Both the position numbers and the translations under genes were made by a program. Shown piece after piece: positions 7,845 to 16,162 of a stretch of DNA of 64,000 nucleotides. Origin of the DNA: Mycobacterium attenuatum (GTDB taxonomy: Bacteria; Actinomycetota; Actinomycetes; Mycobacteriales; Mycobacteriaceae); NCBI RefSeq assembly GCF_900566085.1, contig NZ_UPHT01000138.1, forward strand, positions 48,322 through 112,321, read 5' to 3'. Position 1 is the first letter of the stretch. The number at the start of each line of letters is the position of its first letter. The notes beneath the pieces are model-generated. The model had not been told where the DNA came from, searched no databases, and was given only the letters and a program-made list of their open reading frames with translations.

Positions 7845-8807
7845 TTAGTCGGGCGTTATCGGAGCCGGGACTACCCGGGCCCCGGGCACCGGCCCGGTGG
7901 CCACCCGCACTGTCCGGCACACGCCCGCCCCCGACAGCTGCGCGCCGACGTCGATCGCGGACTCCGCCGAGGTGCACAGGAAGGCGCACGTCGGACCGGA
8001 ACCCGAGACGATGCCGGCCAGCGCGCCGGCCTCGACGCCTGCGCGCAGCGCCCGACGCAGCGCCGGATCCAGGCTTACCGCGGCCGCTTGCATTTCGTTA
8101 CCTAGCAGCGGCGCCAGCTGCTCCGGATCGCCCGCCGCCAACGCTGCTAGCACCGGTCCGGGTTCGCCCAGCCGCGGCGGGTCACCTGCCTCCCGGAGCC
8201 GGTCGAGCTCGGTGAACACCGCCGGCGTGGACAGCCCGCTGTGTGCGAACGTCAGCACCCAGTGGAAGGTGTTGCGGGACAGCACCGTGGCTAGCTCCTC
8301 GCCGCGGCCGGTGCCCAGCGCGGTGCCCCCGTGCAGTGCAAACGGGACATCGCTACCCAGCCGCTCGGCGAGCAGCCGCAGATCGCGGCGCGGCAGGCTG
8401 AGCTCCCACAGGGCGTTCATCGCGACCAGTACGGCGGCCGCGTCGGCACTACCGCCCGCCATTCCCCCGGCCACCGGGATGGATTTCTCGATGAGAATCG
8501 ACACATCAGGCGCCCGGCCCACATGTTCGGCCATCATCTCGGCGGCCTGCCAGGCGAGATTGCGTTCGTCAACGGGCAGTTCGGCCGCCCCCTCACCGAC
8601 CAGCTCCAGCGACAGCACGTCGGCGTTGCGCACCGTCACCTCGTCGGCCAGCGAGACGGCATGAAACACCGTCGTCAGCTCGTGGTAGCCGTCATCGCGG
8701 CGATCACCGACCGCAAGGTACAGATTGACCTTGCCGGGCACCCGTACGGTGACCGACCCGGTGGGCACCCACAACTCAGCGGCGTTGCCGTCCGACGCCC
8801 TGACCAC
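7845..8807 (-). CDS. ispE: 4-diphosphocytidyl-2-C-methyl-D-erythritol kinase
   Basis: ATP-dependent kinase of the non-mevalonate isoprenoid pathway, feeding polyprenyl phosphate, menaquinone and other isoprenoids. GHMP-kinase family: PGKVNLYL with Lys near 26 at the start, the glycine-rich ATP loop PVAGGMAGGSADAA at about 111-124, SDVPFALHGGTALGTGRGE, and the C-terminal SGSGPTCAF. The GTG start gives 320 residues; a GTG 39 bases further in (MPTGSVTV) is an equally plausible start and neither has a strong ribosome binding site. It is the last gene of the rpfB-ksgA-ispE operon, about 60 bases after ksgA, so its expression should depend on the rpfB leader. Confidence 0.95.
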   Translation of the reverse strand: MVRASDGNAAELWVPTGSVTVRVPGKVNLYLAVGDRRDDGYHELTTVFHAVSLADEVTVRNADVLSLELVGEGAAELPVDERNLAWQAAEMMAEHVGRAPDVSILIEKSIPVAGGMAGGSADAAAVLVAMNALWELSLPRRDLRLLAERLGSDVPFALHGGTALGTGRGEELATVLSRNTFHWVLTFAHSGLSTPAVFTELDRLREAGDPPRLGEPGPVLAALAAGDPEQLAPLLGNEMQAAAVSLDPALRRALRAGVEAGALAGIVSGSGPTCAFLCTSAESAIDVGAQLSGAGVCRTVRVATGPVPGARVVPAPITPD

Positions 8808-8866
8808 CGCAGCAGACTATCGCTGTAACCGGCGAACCACACGCAATGGCGCCCGGCGGCTCGCCA

Positions 8867-9811
8867 TCAACCCGCCGAGACCTGGCGTTCGCCGGCTGCG
8901 CCGCCGGTGCGCGCCACCTCGCCGGGCGACTGCCCACAGCGCTGCAGCAATCGCACGAAATCGGCGATGGACAAGGTCTCGCCACGGCGAGCCGGGTCGA
9001 TGCTGGCCGCAAGCAACCTATTCGCCGATTCGCTGCCGGAGCCCGCCCACTGGGCAAACGCGTTGCGGGACGTCTTGCGCCGCTGGGCGAAGGCAATGTC
9101 CACCAGTTCGAATACCTGCTGCCGAAAGGCTGCGTCGGTGGGCCACGGCGACGCCTCGTACCGATCGATGCGGACCAACCCCGAGTAGACGCGCGGAATG
9201 GGCCAAAAGACGGTCGGCGACACCATGCCGCAACGACGCACCCGTCCGTAGAAACGCACCTTGACACTGGGCACGCCGTACTCCTTGCCTCCTGGCTCGG
9301 CGGCAAGCCGCTCGGCGACCTCGGCCTGCACCATGACCGTCACGACGCGAATGGACGGGAACTCTGCCAGCAGATGCAACAACGCCGGCACCGCGACGTT
9401 GTAGGGCAAATTCGCGACCACCGCGGTCGGCTCGACGGCCAACTCCTGCGAGCGCACGCCCAAGATGTCGCGGTTGAGCACGGTAAGGCGCTGGATCTCG
9501 CTGTGCGAGTGCTCGGCCACGGTCTGCGGCAGCCGTGCAGCCAGCACCGGATCGATTTCGACGGCCGTCACACCGGCGCCGCGGTCAAGCAGCGCCAGCG
9601 TCAGCGACCCCAGGCCCGGGCCGACTTCCAGCACCTGGTCCGAGCGGGTGATCCCGGACGCCGCGACCACCCGGCGCACGGTATTGGCGTCGTGGACGAA
9701 GTTCTGCCCGAGCGATTTGCGCGGCCGGAATTCGAGGTCTTTGGCCAGCCGCCTGATCTCATTGCGTCCGAGCAGCCGAATAGTCAGCGTGTCCCCGCTC
9801 GTCCACTGCAT
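8867..9811 (-). CDS. ksgA: 16S rRNA (adenine1518-N6/adenine1519-N6)-dimethyltransferase
   Basis: Dimethylates two adjacent adenines near the 3' end of 16S rRNA during small-subunit maturation; loss gives kasugamycin resistance. Family signatures are PRKSLGQNFVHD around residue 31, the SAM-binding LEVGPGLGSLT at 61-71, VEIDP near 84, and the catalytic NLPYNV at 134-139. Length is 314 residues. Its start overlaps the end of rpfB by 28 bases, so translation is probably coupled. The pairing of a resuscitation factor with an rRNA methylase is conserved in mycobacteria. Confidence 0.96.
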   Translation of the reverse strand: MQWTSGDTLTIRLLGRNEIRRLAKDLEFRPRKSLGQNFVHDANTVRRVVAASGITRSDQVLEVGPGLGSLTLALLDRGAGVTAVEIDPVLAARLPQTVAEHSHSEIQRLTVLNRDILGVRSQELAVEPTAVVANLPYNVAVPALLHLLAEFPSIRVVTVMVQAEVAERLAAEPGGKEYGVPSVKVRFYGRVRRCGMVSPTVFWPIPRVYSGLVRIDRYEASPWPTDAAFRQQVFELVDIAFAQRRKTSRNAFAQWAGSGSESANRLLAASIDPARRGETLSIADFVRLLQRCGQSPGEVARTGGAAGERQVSAG

Positions 9812-10872
9812 ACCGGCCAGGCACCCCAGCCCTGCCGTTGGCGGGTCACCTCGGCGACGGCGATCTGTTCTTCACGGGTGGCCATGTCCGCACGGGGGGC
9901 ATACCGCAGGCCGCCGTTGGCCTCCCACGTCCCCTGGTCGAATTGCACACCACCGTAATACCCGTTACCGGTGTTGATCGCCCAGTTGCCGCCGGCCTCA
10001 CAGCCCGCGATGGCATCCCAGATGTTTCCGTCGCTCACCGGGGGCACGTCCGTGCCGGGCTTGGTGCCCACCCGCACCACGGCCTCCCGCGCCGGCGTCA
10101 CCACGACGTTGGCGATCGGCAGCTTTCCGGTGACCACACCGTTGACCTCGGCCACCGCGAACGTCACATCCTGTTCGCCGGGGGTGCCGGCGTCTTCGAC
10201 GACCGTACGGCTCATGTTCATTTCCGGGTCTTCGATACGACGCGCGTTCGGCAGCAGCGGCAACCGCTCGGTGACGCGCTCGATGCGGTAGCGGGTCACC
10301 TGAATCTGCATGCCGTCGGTAATCGGCATCGTCGCGCTGGGCACCACCTGGTCGCTGTCCTGCAGCGGTATGCCGGCAGCGTCCAGCAGGCCCGCCACGT
10401 TGGGCGCTGCGAGGTGCACGGTACGCACCGCCCCGCCGTCGTTGATCTCCACCGTCTTGGCGCTGACGACCGGCAGCGCCATCCCCGCCAGCGGGACCCG
10501 GCTGCCCCGGGAGGCGGCCGCAGGGGCAGTGTCGGTCATGGCCAGTTGCGCCAACGCTTCGTCCACCGTGGATGCCGTTGTCCAGACCTTCTTGACGTCG
10601 TGACCATCCAGCGAGATCTCCAGCGGGCGGCTGCGCCGCAACACGATGTTCTCCGAATCGTGGACCGCCACGTCAGCCGCGGGGTACAGGTCATCGCGCC
10701 CGTCGACAGAAAAACCGTTCTCCTGGACGACGTCGATCACCCGCGACTTCATCGTCGTGACCCGCATCGCGGTTCCATCGACGGTCAGCGTCACGGTCTT
10801 GGCGGCCGAAACCGCATACCCGCCGGCGAACGCAAGGCATAACAGTAGGGCGCCCGCTAGCAGGCGCAACAT
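9784..10872 (-). CDS. rpfB: Resuscitation-promoting factor RpfB
   Basis: Secreted or surface peptidoglycan hydrolase (lytic transglycosylase) that promotes exit from dormancy. The ATG at 10872 gives 362 residues, the length I recall for M. tuberculosis RpfB. Order: N-terminal hydrophobic segment (LLAGALLLCLAFAGGYA), three DUF348 repeats to about residue 195, a G5 domain, and the C-terminal Rpf domain with IWDAIAGCEAGGNWA, in which the Glu after Cys is catalytic (near residue 292), and GYYGGVQFDQGTW. The residue after the signal reads SAAKT, where I recall AACKT in M. tuberculosis, so the lipidation cysteine seems absent here. Translation overlaps ksgA. Confidence 0.96.
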   Translation of the reverse strand: MLRLLAGALLLCLAFAGGYAVSAAKTVTLTVDGTAMRVTTMKSRVIDVVQENGFSVDGRDDLYPAADVAVHDSENIVLRRSRPLEISLDGHDVKKVWTTASTVDEALAQLAMTDTAPAAASRGSRVPLAGMALPVVSAKTVEINDGGAVRTVHLAAPNVAGLLDAAGIPLQDSDQVVPSATMPITDGMQIQVTRYRIERVTERLPLLPNARRIEDPEMNMSRTVVEDAGTPGEQDVTFAVAEVNGVVTGKLPIANVVVTPAREAVVRVGTKPGTDVPPVSDGNIWDAIAGCEAGGNWAINTGNGYYGGVQFDQGTWEANGGLRYAPRADMATREEQIAVAEVTRQRQGWGAWPVCSGRAGTR

Positions 10873-10993
10873 CGGTGATTCGGTTTGATGAAGTTTCGTA
10901 AGCAGATTCAATGTGCGACTATCCCCGACCTAACCAACAACCTCAGCAACGACCCAGCAGCAAGATCCACACATTCCAGCCGAATTCGGCTGA

Positions 10994-11021
10994 AAACGCC
11001 AAAATGGGCCCCGGAGGCCCA
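10994..11021 (-). promoter_or_regulatory. Terminator hairpin of the rpfB-operon leader (RNA switch/attenuator)
   Basis: Read on the minus strand: TGGGCC, loop TCCGG, GGCCCA, then TTTTGGCGTTTT. That is a 6-bp perfect stem followed by two T-runs, an intrinsic-terminator shape. It ends about 120 bases before the rpfB start, inside the 5' leader. A transcriptional RNA switch controlling rpfB-ksgA has been reported for M. tuberculosis, and this hairpin sits where its terminator would be. Confidence 0.65.
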
Positions 11022-11083
11022 CCCTTACGATCACAAGACGGTAACGAACCGATCAAGCCTGGGCAACTCCGGCGCGCCAGGTG

Positions 11084-11947
11084 CTAGGGCAATACACCCG
11101 AGATGTGACTCAGTTCATATGCCCGCAGAGCATTGCTGGTGGTGCCGTGGGCCACTTCCTCGGGTCGACGATCGACCAGTTCAGCCAGCGCCCGAACGGT
11201 ATAGGGCAGGCAATACGGTTCGTTCGCCGCGCCGCGGTAGGGATGCGGGGTCAGAAACGGTGCGTCAGTTTCCACCAGGATCTGCTCCAGCGGTATCTGC
11301 CGAACGGCTTCACGGAGCTCGCGCGCATTGCGAAAGGTCACAGTTCCAGAAAGACTCAGCAACCATCCGGCGGCCACACACTCGCGCGCCATCGCGCTGC
11401 CGGACGAGAAGCAGTGAAATATCACGGTGTCGGGTGCTCCCTCGGCCCGCAGCACGTCGAGCACTTCCTGGTCGGCCTGCCGATTGTGGATCATCAGCGG
11501 TTTGCCGGTGCGCTTGGCCAGATCGATATGCCACGCAAAAGCCTCGCGCTGCACGCAGGGCTGCGCACACCCGTCGAGGCGGCCCGGCCAATACAGATCC
11601 ATGCCCGTCTCGCCGACGGCAACAACGCGCGGATGGGCCACGAGCTCGGTGATTTCGGCACGTGCGGCATCGGTGAGCGCGTCGGCGCGGGTGGGGTGCA
11701 GTGCCACCGCGGCGTAGACCCGCGGATCCCACTCGGCCGCCCGCACCACCCAGCGTGCCGAGTCCAGGTCGTCGGCGATGGTGACCACCGCGCGCACCCC
11801 GACGGCTGCCGCCCGGTCGACGACCTCAGCCACGCCCCGGGCGTCGCGGGCGCCGCACGCATCGAGGTGGGTATGGGCATCGATCAGCGGGGCCAACGGT
11901 TCCGGGGCGGGCGGTGCTGGTGGTTTGGCAGACCGGTTGGAGCTCAC
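11084..11947 (-). CDS. tatD: TatD-family metal-dependent deoxyribonuclease
   Basis: TIM-barrel amidohydrolase-type nuclease. Metal ligands are visible as DAHTHLD near residue 22, GETGMD in the middle, IHNRQA, a later HCFSS, and TDAPFLTP with the conserved Asp. The GTG at 11947 gives 287 residues with a short Pro-rich N-terminal extension; M. tuberculosis Rv1008 starts close to DAHTH, so the exact start is uncertain. It is divergent from metS, with start codons under 40 bases apart, and followed by rpfB on the same strand, as in M. tuberculosis. Confidence 0.92.
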   Translation of the reverse strand: MSSNRSAKPPAPPAPEPLAPLIDAHTHLDACGARDARGVAEVVDRAAAVGVRAVVTIADDLDSARWVVRAAEWDPRVYAAVALHPTRADALTDAARAEITELVAHPRVVAVGETGMDLYWPGRLDGCAQPCVQREAFAWHIDLAKRTGKPLMIHNRQADQEVLDVLRAEGAPDTVIFHCFSSGSAMARECVAAGWLLSLSGTVTFRNARELREAVRQIPLEQILVETDAPFLTPHPYRGAANEPYCLPYTVRALAELVDRRPEEVAHGTTSNALRAYELSHISGVLP

Positions 11948-11985
11948 GCGCACACAATAGGTCCACCCAATAGGGTGGAATCCCG

Positions 11986-13548
11986 ATGAAGCCATTGCAG
12001 CCCTATTACGTCACCACCGCGATCGCATATCCCAACGCTGCGCCGCACGTGGGTCACGCGTACGAATACATCGCCACCGACGCGATCGCCCGGTTCAAGC
12101 GGCTCGACGGCTTCGACGTGCGCTTTCTGACGGGTACCGACGAGCACGGCCTTAAGGTTGCGCAGGCCGCCACGGCCGCGGGCCTGCCGACCGCGCAGCT
12201 GGCCCGGCGCAATTCCGATGTCTTTCAGCGCATGCAGGAGGCACTGAACATCTCCTTCGACCGGTTCATCCGCACCACCGATCCCGACCACTATGCGGCA
12301 TCCCAGCAGATCTGGCGCCGCATGGAAGCAGCCGGCGACATTTACCTGGACAACTACTCCGGCTGGTATTCGGTGCGCGACGAGCGGTTTTTCGTCGAGT
12401 CGGAGACCCAACTCGTCGATGGCACCCGGATCGCCATCGAGACCGGCACCCCCGTGACCTGGACCGAGGAGCAGACCTACTTCTTCCGGCTGTCGGCCTA
12501 TGCCGACAAACTGCTGGCCCACTACCACGCTCACCCCGACTTCATCGCACCCGAGGTACGGCGTAACGAGGTGATCAGTTTCGTGTCCGGCGGCCTCAAA
12601 GACCTGTCGGTGTCGCGGACGTCGTTCAACTGGGGCGTGCCCGTGCCCGAGCATCCCGACCACGTCATGTACGTCTGGGTCGATGCTTTGACCAACTACC
12701 TGACTGGCGCCGGCTACCCCGATACCGGCTCGGAGTCGTTCTGCCGCTACTGGCCCGCCGACCTGCACATGATCGGCAAGGACATCATCAGGTTCCACGC
12801 CGTCTACTGGCCGGCCTTCCTGATGTCGGCGGGCATCGAGTTGCCGAAACGGGTGTTCGCCCATGGATTTCTGCACAACCGCGGCGAGAAGATGAGCAAA
12901 TCGCTGGGCAACACCATTGATCCGCTGACGCTCATCGACGCGTTCGGGGTAGATCAGGTCCGCTATTTCCTGTTGCGGGAGGTGCCGTTCGGCCAGGACG
13001 GCAGCTACAGCCAAGAGGCCATCATCACCCGGATCAACACCGACCTGGCCAACGAGCTGGGCAACCTGGCCCAGCGCTCGTTGTCGATGGTCGCCAAGAA
13101 CCTGGGCGGGGTGGTGCCCGAACCCGGCGAGTTCTGTGATGCCGACACCGAGTTGTTGACGACGGCCGACGGGTTGTTGGAGCGGGTGCGCGCCCATTTC
13201 GAGCGCCAGGCAATGCACCTGGCGCTGGAGGCGATCTGGTTGATGCTCGGCGACGCCAACAAGTACTTTTCGACGCAGCAGCCGTGGGTGCTGCGCAAGA
13301 GCGAGTCGCCGGCCGACCAGGCCAGATTCCGCACCACGCTCTACACCACGTGCGAGGTGGTGCGCATCGCGGCGTTGCTGGTTCAGCCGGTCATGCCGGA
13401 GTCGGCTGCCACGATGCTGGACCTGCTGGGCCAACCCGAAGACCGGCGGGCGTTCGGCGCCGTCGGCACCCGGCTCGCGCCGGGGACCCAGCTGCCGCCT
13501 CCCACGGGGGTATTCCCGCGGTACCAGCCGCCTTCCGAAGTCGAGTGA
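11986..13548 (+). CDS. metS: Methionyl-tRNA synthetase
   Basis: Charges tRNA-Met. Class I signature sequences are present: the HIGH-like PHVGHAYEY at about residue 19 and EKMSKS at about 301-306. It is 520 residues, the single-domain form without the C-terminal tRNA-binding extension. Other conserved pieces are RFLTGTDEHG, WTEEQTYFF, VDALTNYLTG and DIIRFHAVYWPA. The ATG start lies within a short divergent promoter region shared with tatD. The gene order tatD/metS is conserved. Confidence 0.97.
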   Translation: MKPLQPYYVTTAIAYPNAAPHVGHAYEYIATDAIARFKRLDGFDVRFLTGTDEHGLKVAQAATAAGLPTAQLARRNSDVFQRMQEALNISFDRFIRTTDPDHYAASQQIWRRMEAAGDIYLDNYSGWYSVRDERFFVESETQLVDGTRIAIETGTPVTWTEEQTYFFRLSAYADKLLAHYHAHPDFIAPEVRRNEVISFVSGGLKDLSVSRTSFNWGVPVPEHPDHVMYVWVDALTNYLTGAGYPDTGSESFCRYWPADLHMIGKDIIRFHAVYWPAFLMSAGIELPKRVFAHGFLHNRGEKMSKSLGNTIDPLTLIDAFGVDQVRYFLLREVPFGQDGSYSQEAIITRINTDLANELGNLAQRSLSMVAKNLGGVVPEPGEFCDADTELLTTADGLLERVRAHFERQAMHLALEAIWLMLGDANKYFSTQQPWVLRKSESPADQARFRTTLYTTCEVVRIAALLVQPVMPESAATMLDLLGQPEDRRAFGAVGTRLAPGTQLPPPTGVFPRYQPPSEVE

Positions 13549-13798
13549 CGGGAATGACCCGGGCGCCCTGCCCAGAACCCGTCGGCAGCAGCGCGCCACG
13601 TCGATGCCAGATCCTAATTACAATGTGGGACAAGCGAATTCATTGGCATCTAACGTCGCGCCCGACTCGGCGCCGGCGCCGGCGACCCGCAACCAAACCG
13701 GGCTTCGCAACAAAAGCAGCGGCCACCGTTACCAACCTCGCAACGAACTCTGACTTACCGGAACCGCCCGGCCGACACTGCGCAATAGGCAATAATCA

Positions 13799-14209
13799 GT
13801 GGCTGTGGAGCGTCGACGAAACCGGCAAGCAAGCCAATCGCCGATGGTCGCACTGAATCAGTTGCCGGCGCTGGTCGTTCTCGAACGGATTCCGGTCCCC
13901 GTGCTCGCCACCGGAGCTGACGGCAGCATCCTGTTCACCAACTCCGCATTCGCCCAAATGGTGGGCCGCGAACCGGATGAGGTTTTGGCGCTGCGGTTCC
14001 ACGAGATCTTCCACCAATGCCCGGATTCGGAATCCTCGGCGCTCTCCTTTGTCCATGCCCTGGCCAACATGGTCGTCGAGTTGGCCCACAAGGACGGATC
14101 GGTGGTGCGCGCGCTGATGAGCAGGTCGGCCGTGCGGCGCGTGGACGACAATTTTGCGCTCGCGGTGTTTCAGGATCTGACTGAACAGCTATGGGAAGGG
14201 GAGCGCTGA
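13799..14209 (+). CDS. Small PAS-domain protein
   Basis: A 136-residue protein made almost entirely of one PAS domain (about residues 25-130), with PVPVLATGADGSILFTNSAF and REPDEVLALRF typical of PAS strands A-B and the following helix, and VFQDLTEQ at the end. There is no kinase, GGDEF or HTH domain, so it must work as a free-standing sensor or partner. The GTG at 13799 is used; an ATG 45 bases in is an alternative. It converges with the first TetR gene. Ligand and partner are unknown. I recall no M. tuberculosis gene here. Confidence 0.75.
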   Translation: MAVERRRNRQASQSPMVALNQLPALVVLERIPVPVLATGADGSILFTNSAFAQMVGREPDEVLALRFHEIFHQCPDSESSALSFVHALANMVVELAHKDGSVVRALMSRSAVRRVDDNFALAVFQDLTEQLWEGER

Positions 14210-14281
14210 CTGGGTCGCTGGTGCTGCCGATACAGCCGGTGATGGAGCGCTGCTTGCCCGTCGAACGCCCGTCAAGGCGGA

Positions 14282-14947
14282 TCAGTGTCGACTGCGCATC
14301 GCCTCGCGAGCGAGGAATTCCCGGAAGTACGGCAGCGAGGTTTCAACCGTCATACCAGGTAGCAGGAGTCCCCAGAGTTGACCCAATCCCTCGACGGAGC
14401 TCTCGACCCGGGACCCGTCGGCGCCGGGTCCGGATAACGCATTGGATTGCAGGCGCATCCCGAACGTCGCGCCCACAATCGACTCGCTGACCAGTTCGAC
14501 GTCGACGTCGTCCCGGAGATCACCTTCGTCAATTGCACGCCGGGCCTGCTCGGCCATCTCCGCGACCCACGCGCTGAAGAAACGTGCAGCCGCGGCGTTG
14601 AATCCGGCGAGGACGGCGGTTAATTGCTCGGCCGCGCGGGCCACTTTGTCGACGCTCAGCAGGTGCGCGACGGCGAAGGTGCCATGAATCATGTTCTCCA
14701 GTGCGGGTGACGCCGACCCGCAAACGTTGCGAAATGCGCCGAGAAGCGCTTCGGACCCTTCCGCGATAATCGCCGAGGCCAGCGCTTCCTTGGAATCAAA
14801 GTGGTGATACAGGGCACCTTTGGTCATGCCCGTCCGATCGATGATCGTGGCCCACCCAGCGGCCGCGTATCCAACCTCGCCGAAGACGTCGACGGCGGCA
14901 TCGAGGATCTTTCGCCGGGTTATCTCGGATCGAACCTGGCGTGCCAT
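14282..14947 (-). CDS. TetR-family regulator, ScbR-like
   Basis: A 221-residue repressor. The N-terminal HTH has the form MARQVRSEITRRKILDAA, then TGMTKGALYHHFDSKEALA, very close to the gamma-butyrolactone-receptor (ScbR/ArpA) branch of TetR. The C-terminal ligand domain is less conserved. It is the second of two tandem minus-strand TetR genes, about 110 bases after the first. No butenolide synthase lies in the window, so the ligand is unknown. Mycobacterial members of this branch are commonly autoregulatory. Confidence 0.85.
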   Translation of the reverse strand: MARQVRSEITRRKILDAAVDVFGEVGYAAAGWATIIDRTGMTKGALYHHFDSKEALASAIIAEGSEALLGAFRNVCGSASPALENMIHGTFAVAHLLSVDKVARAAEQLTAVLAGFNAAAARFFSAWVAEMAEQARRAIDEGDLRDDVDVELVSESIVGATFGMRLQSNALSGPGADGSRVESSVEGLGQLWGLLLPGMTVETSLPYFREFLAREAMRSRH

Positions 14948-15059
14948 CGCACTCGTACCTCCGCCAGTGCGGCGGATCGGATCGGACTCCGGGCCTCCGC
15001 ATCTCGTACTTTCCTAGTCAGCGGGCGGGCCTTGACAGCCGCCATGGCTCTGAAGTTTG

Positions 15060-15734
15060 TCAATCGGGCGCCACCAGCGCCGTTGCCGAGCGGATGGCCA
15101 GCACGGTTCGCCGCGCGATGAATTGCGTGAAGTAGTCCACTCTGTCCGGCTGCGCGATTCCGCTCAGCACCAGCAACCAGCTCTTTTCCAGATCGCGAAG
15201 AAATCGCTCCGGCGCATCCAGGTCGCTGGCTTGCCGCAAACCCATGTAGATCGACGCGATCAGGCGGCCAACGTCTTGCGGGTCGCATCCTTCGGCCACG
15301 TCACCTTCGACGATCGCCCGCCGCGCCACACTCGCCAGCGCTTCGATCCAGCCGTCCAACAATTTCGTCTGCAGGCCTTCCGTTCGGCCGACCGAGCCGA
15401 GCAGATTTGAGGCTGCCCTCGCCATATCCTGACTGATGTCGCGGACCGCGAGCAGGTAGACGAAGTCGACCAGCGTTTCCAGACCGGAAAGCTGCCTGGC
15501 CAGCAATTCCTCGACGGCCACCCGACTCGCGGCGGTGTGGTGCGCGATGATGGCCACGGCCAGCGCGTATTTGGAACGGAAATGGAAATACATCGCGCCC
15601 TTGGTGAGCTGGGCGGCGGCGAGGATGTCGTCAAGTCCGACATCGTGGTAGGCGCGCCGGGCGAATTGATGCGCGGCAGCATTCAGAATCTGCTGGCGCG
15701 TGGTGTCTGCCCGGCCACTCGTCGAGTCGGTCAT
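15060..15734 (-). CDS. TetR-family regulator, ScbR-like (second copy)
   Basis: A TetR repressor with HTH segment TTRQQILNAAAHQFARRAY and LTKGAMYFHFRSKYALA, the same ScbR-like pattern as its downstream neighbour. The ATG at 15734 gives 224 residues; upstream in-frame starts (ATG 15755, or GTG at 15839) cannot be excluded because none has a clear ribosome binding site. It reads toward the second TetR gene, so the two may be co-transcribed. The ligand-binding halves of the two proteins differ, suggesting an old duplication. Confidence 0.82.
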   Translation of the reverse strand: MTDSTSGRADTTRQQILNAAAHQFARRAYHDVGLDDILAAAQLTKGAMYFHFRSKYALAVAIIAHHTAASRVAVEELLARQLSGLETLVDFVYLLAVRDISQDMARAASNLLGSVGRTEGLQTKLLDGWIEALASVARRAIVEGDVAEGCDPQDVGRLIASIYMGLRQASDLDAPERFLRDLEKSWLLVLSGIAQPDRVDYFTQFIARRTVLAIRSATALVAPD

Positions 15735-16162
15735 GGTCTGCGCCGAGGCATTCATAGCGGCTTCATGCCGGCCAGAGCCTACGAGCGCGGGGGGCGTCTG
15801 AGTCCAGGCTTCCTCGGGTGGTTCCGAAACCGAAACCACCGGCCGGGACGATCGCCTTCACCTTTGCGATGCCTCCTCGAACGGCGAGGCCGGATTGGTC
15901 ATCGCGTGATGGCTCACCGGCTGTGCCTCAGGTTGCAATTGCCGCCGAATTCGAGGGTATCAGCCCGGTTTCTCGGTGCGACGTTTCACACAGAGCAGCG
16001 CTATCCGCGAAACGAAAAACTCCCAGTACGTTTATTGGATACTTTCATCCGAACAGTATGCTCGCCCGGGGGCCGCTGCAGGTAGCCGTTGACTTGCCCC
16101 GTCCGGGACTTGCCGTCACATCCGTGTCACCTCCACACCGCAGAGCGCGCGCCCGAGTGCCG
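15735..16162. other. 428-base intergenic region upstream of the tandem TetR genes
   Basis: Both flanking genes are on the minus strand. The region must hold the TetR promoter. It is locally AT-richer around 15985-16060. I see no gene, terminator or clear palindromic operator. Confidence 0.5.

Noticed and set aside
11944..13599. 551-residue minus-strand frame opposite metS
   Set aside because: It mirrors the metS coding sequence, is rich in Arg/Gly/Val/His typical of antisense frames in high-GC DNA, and shows no family motif.
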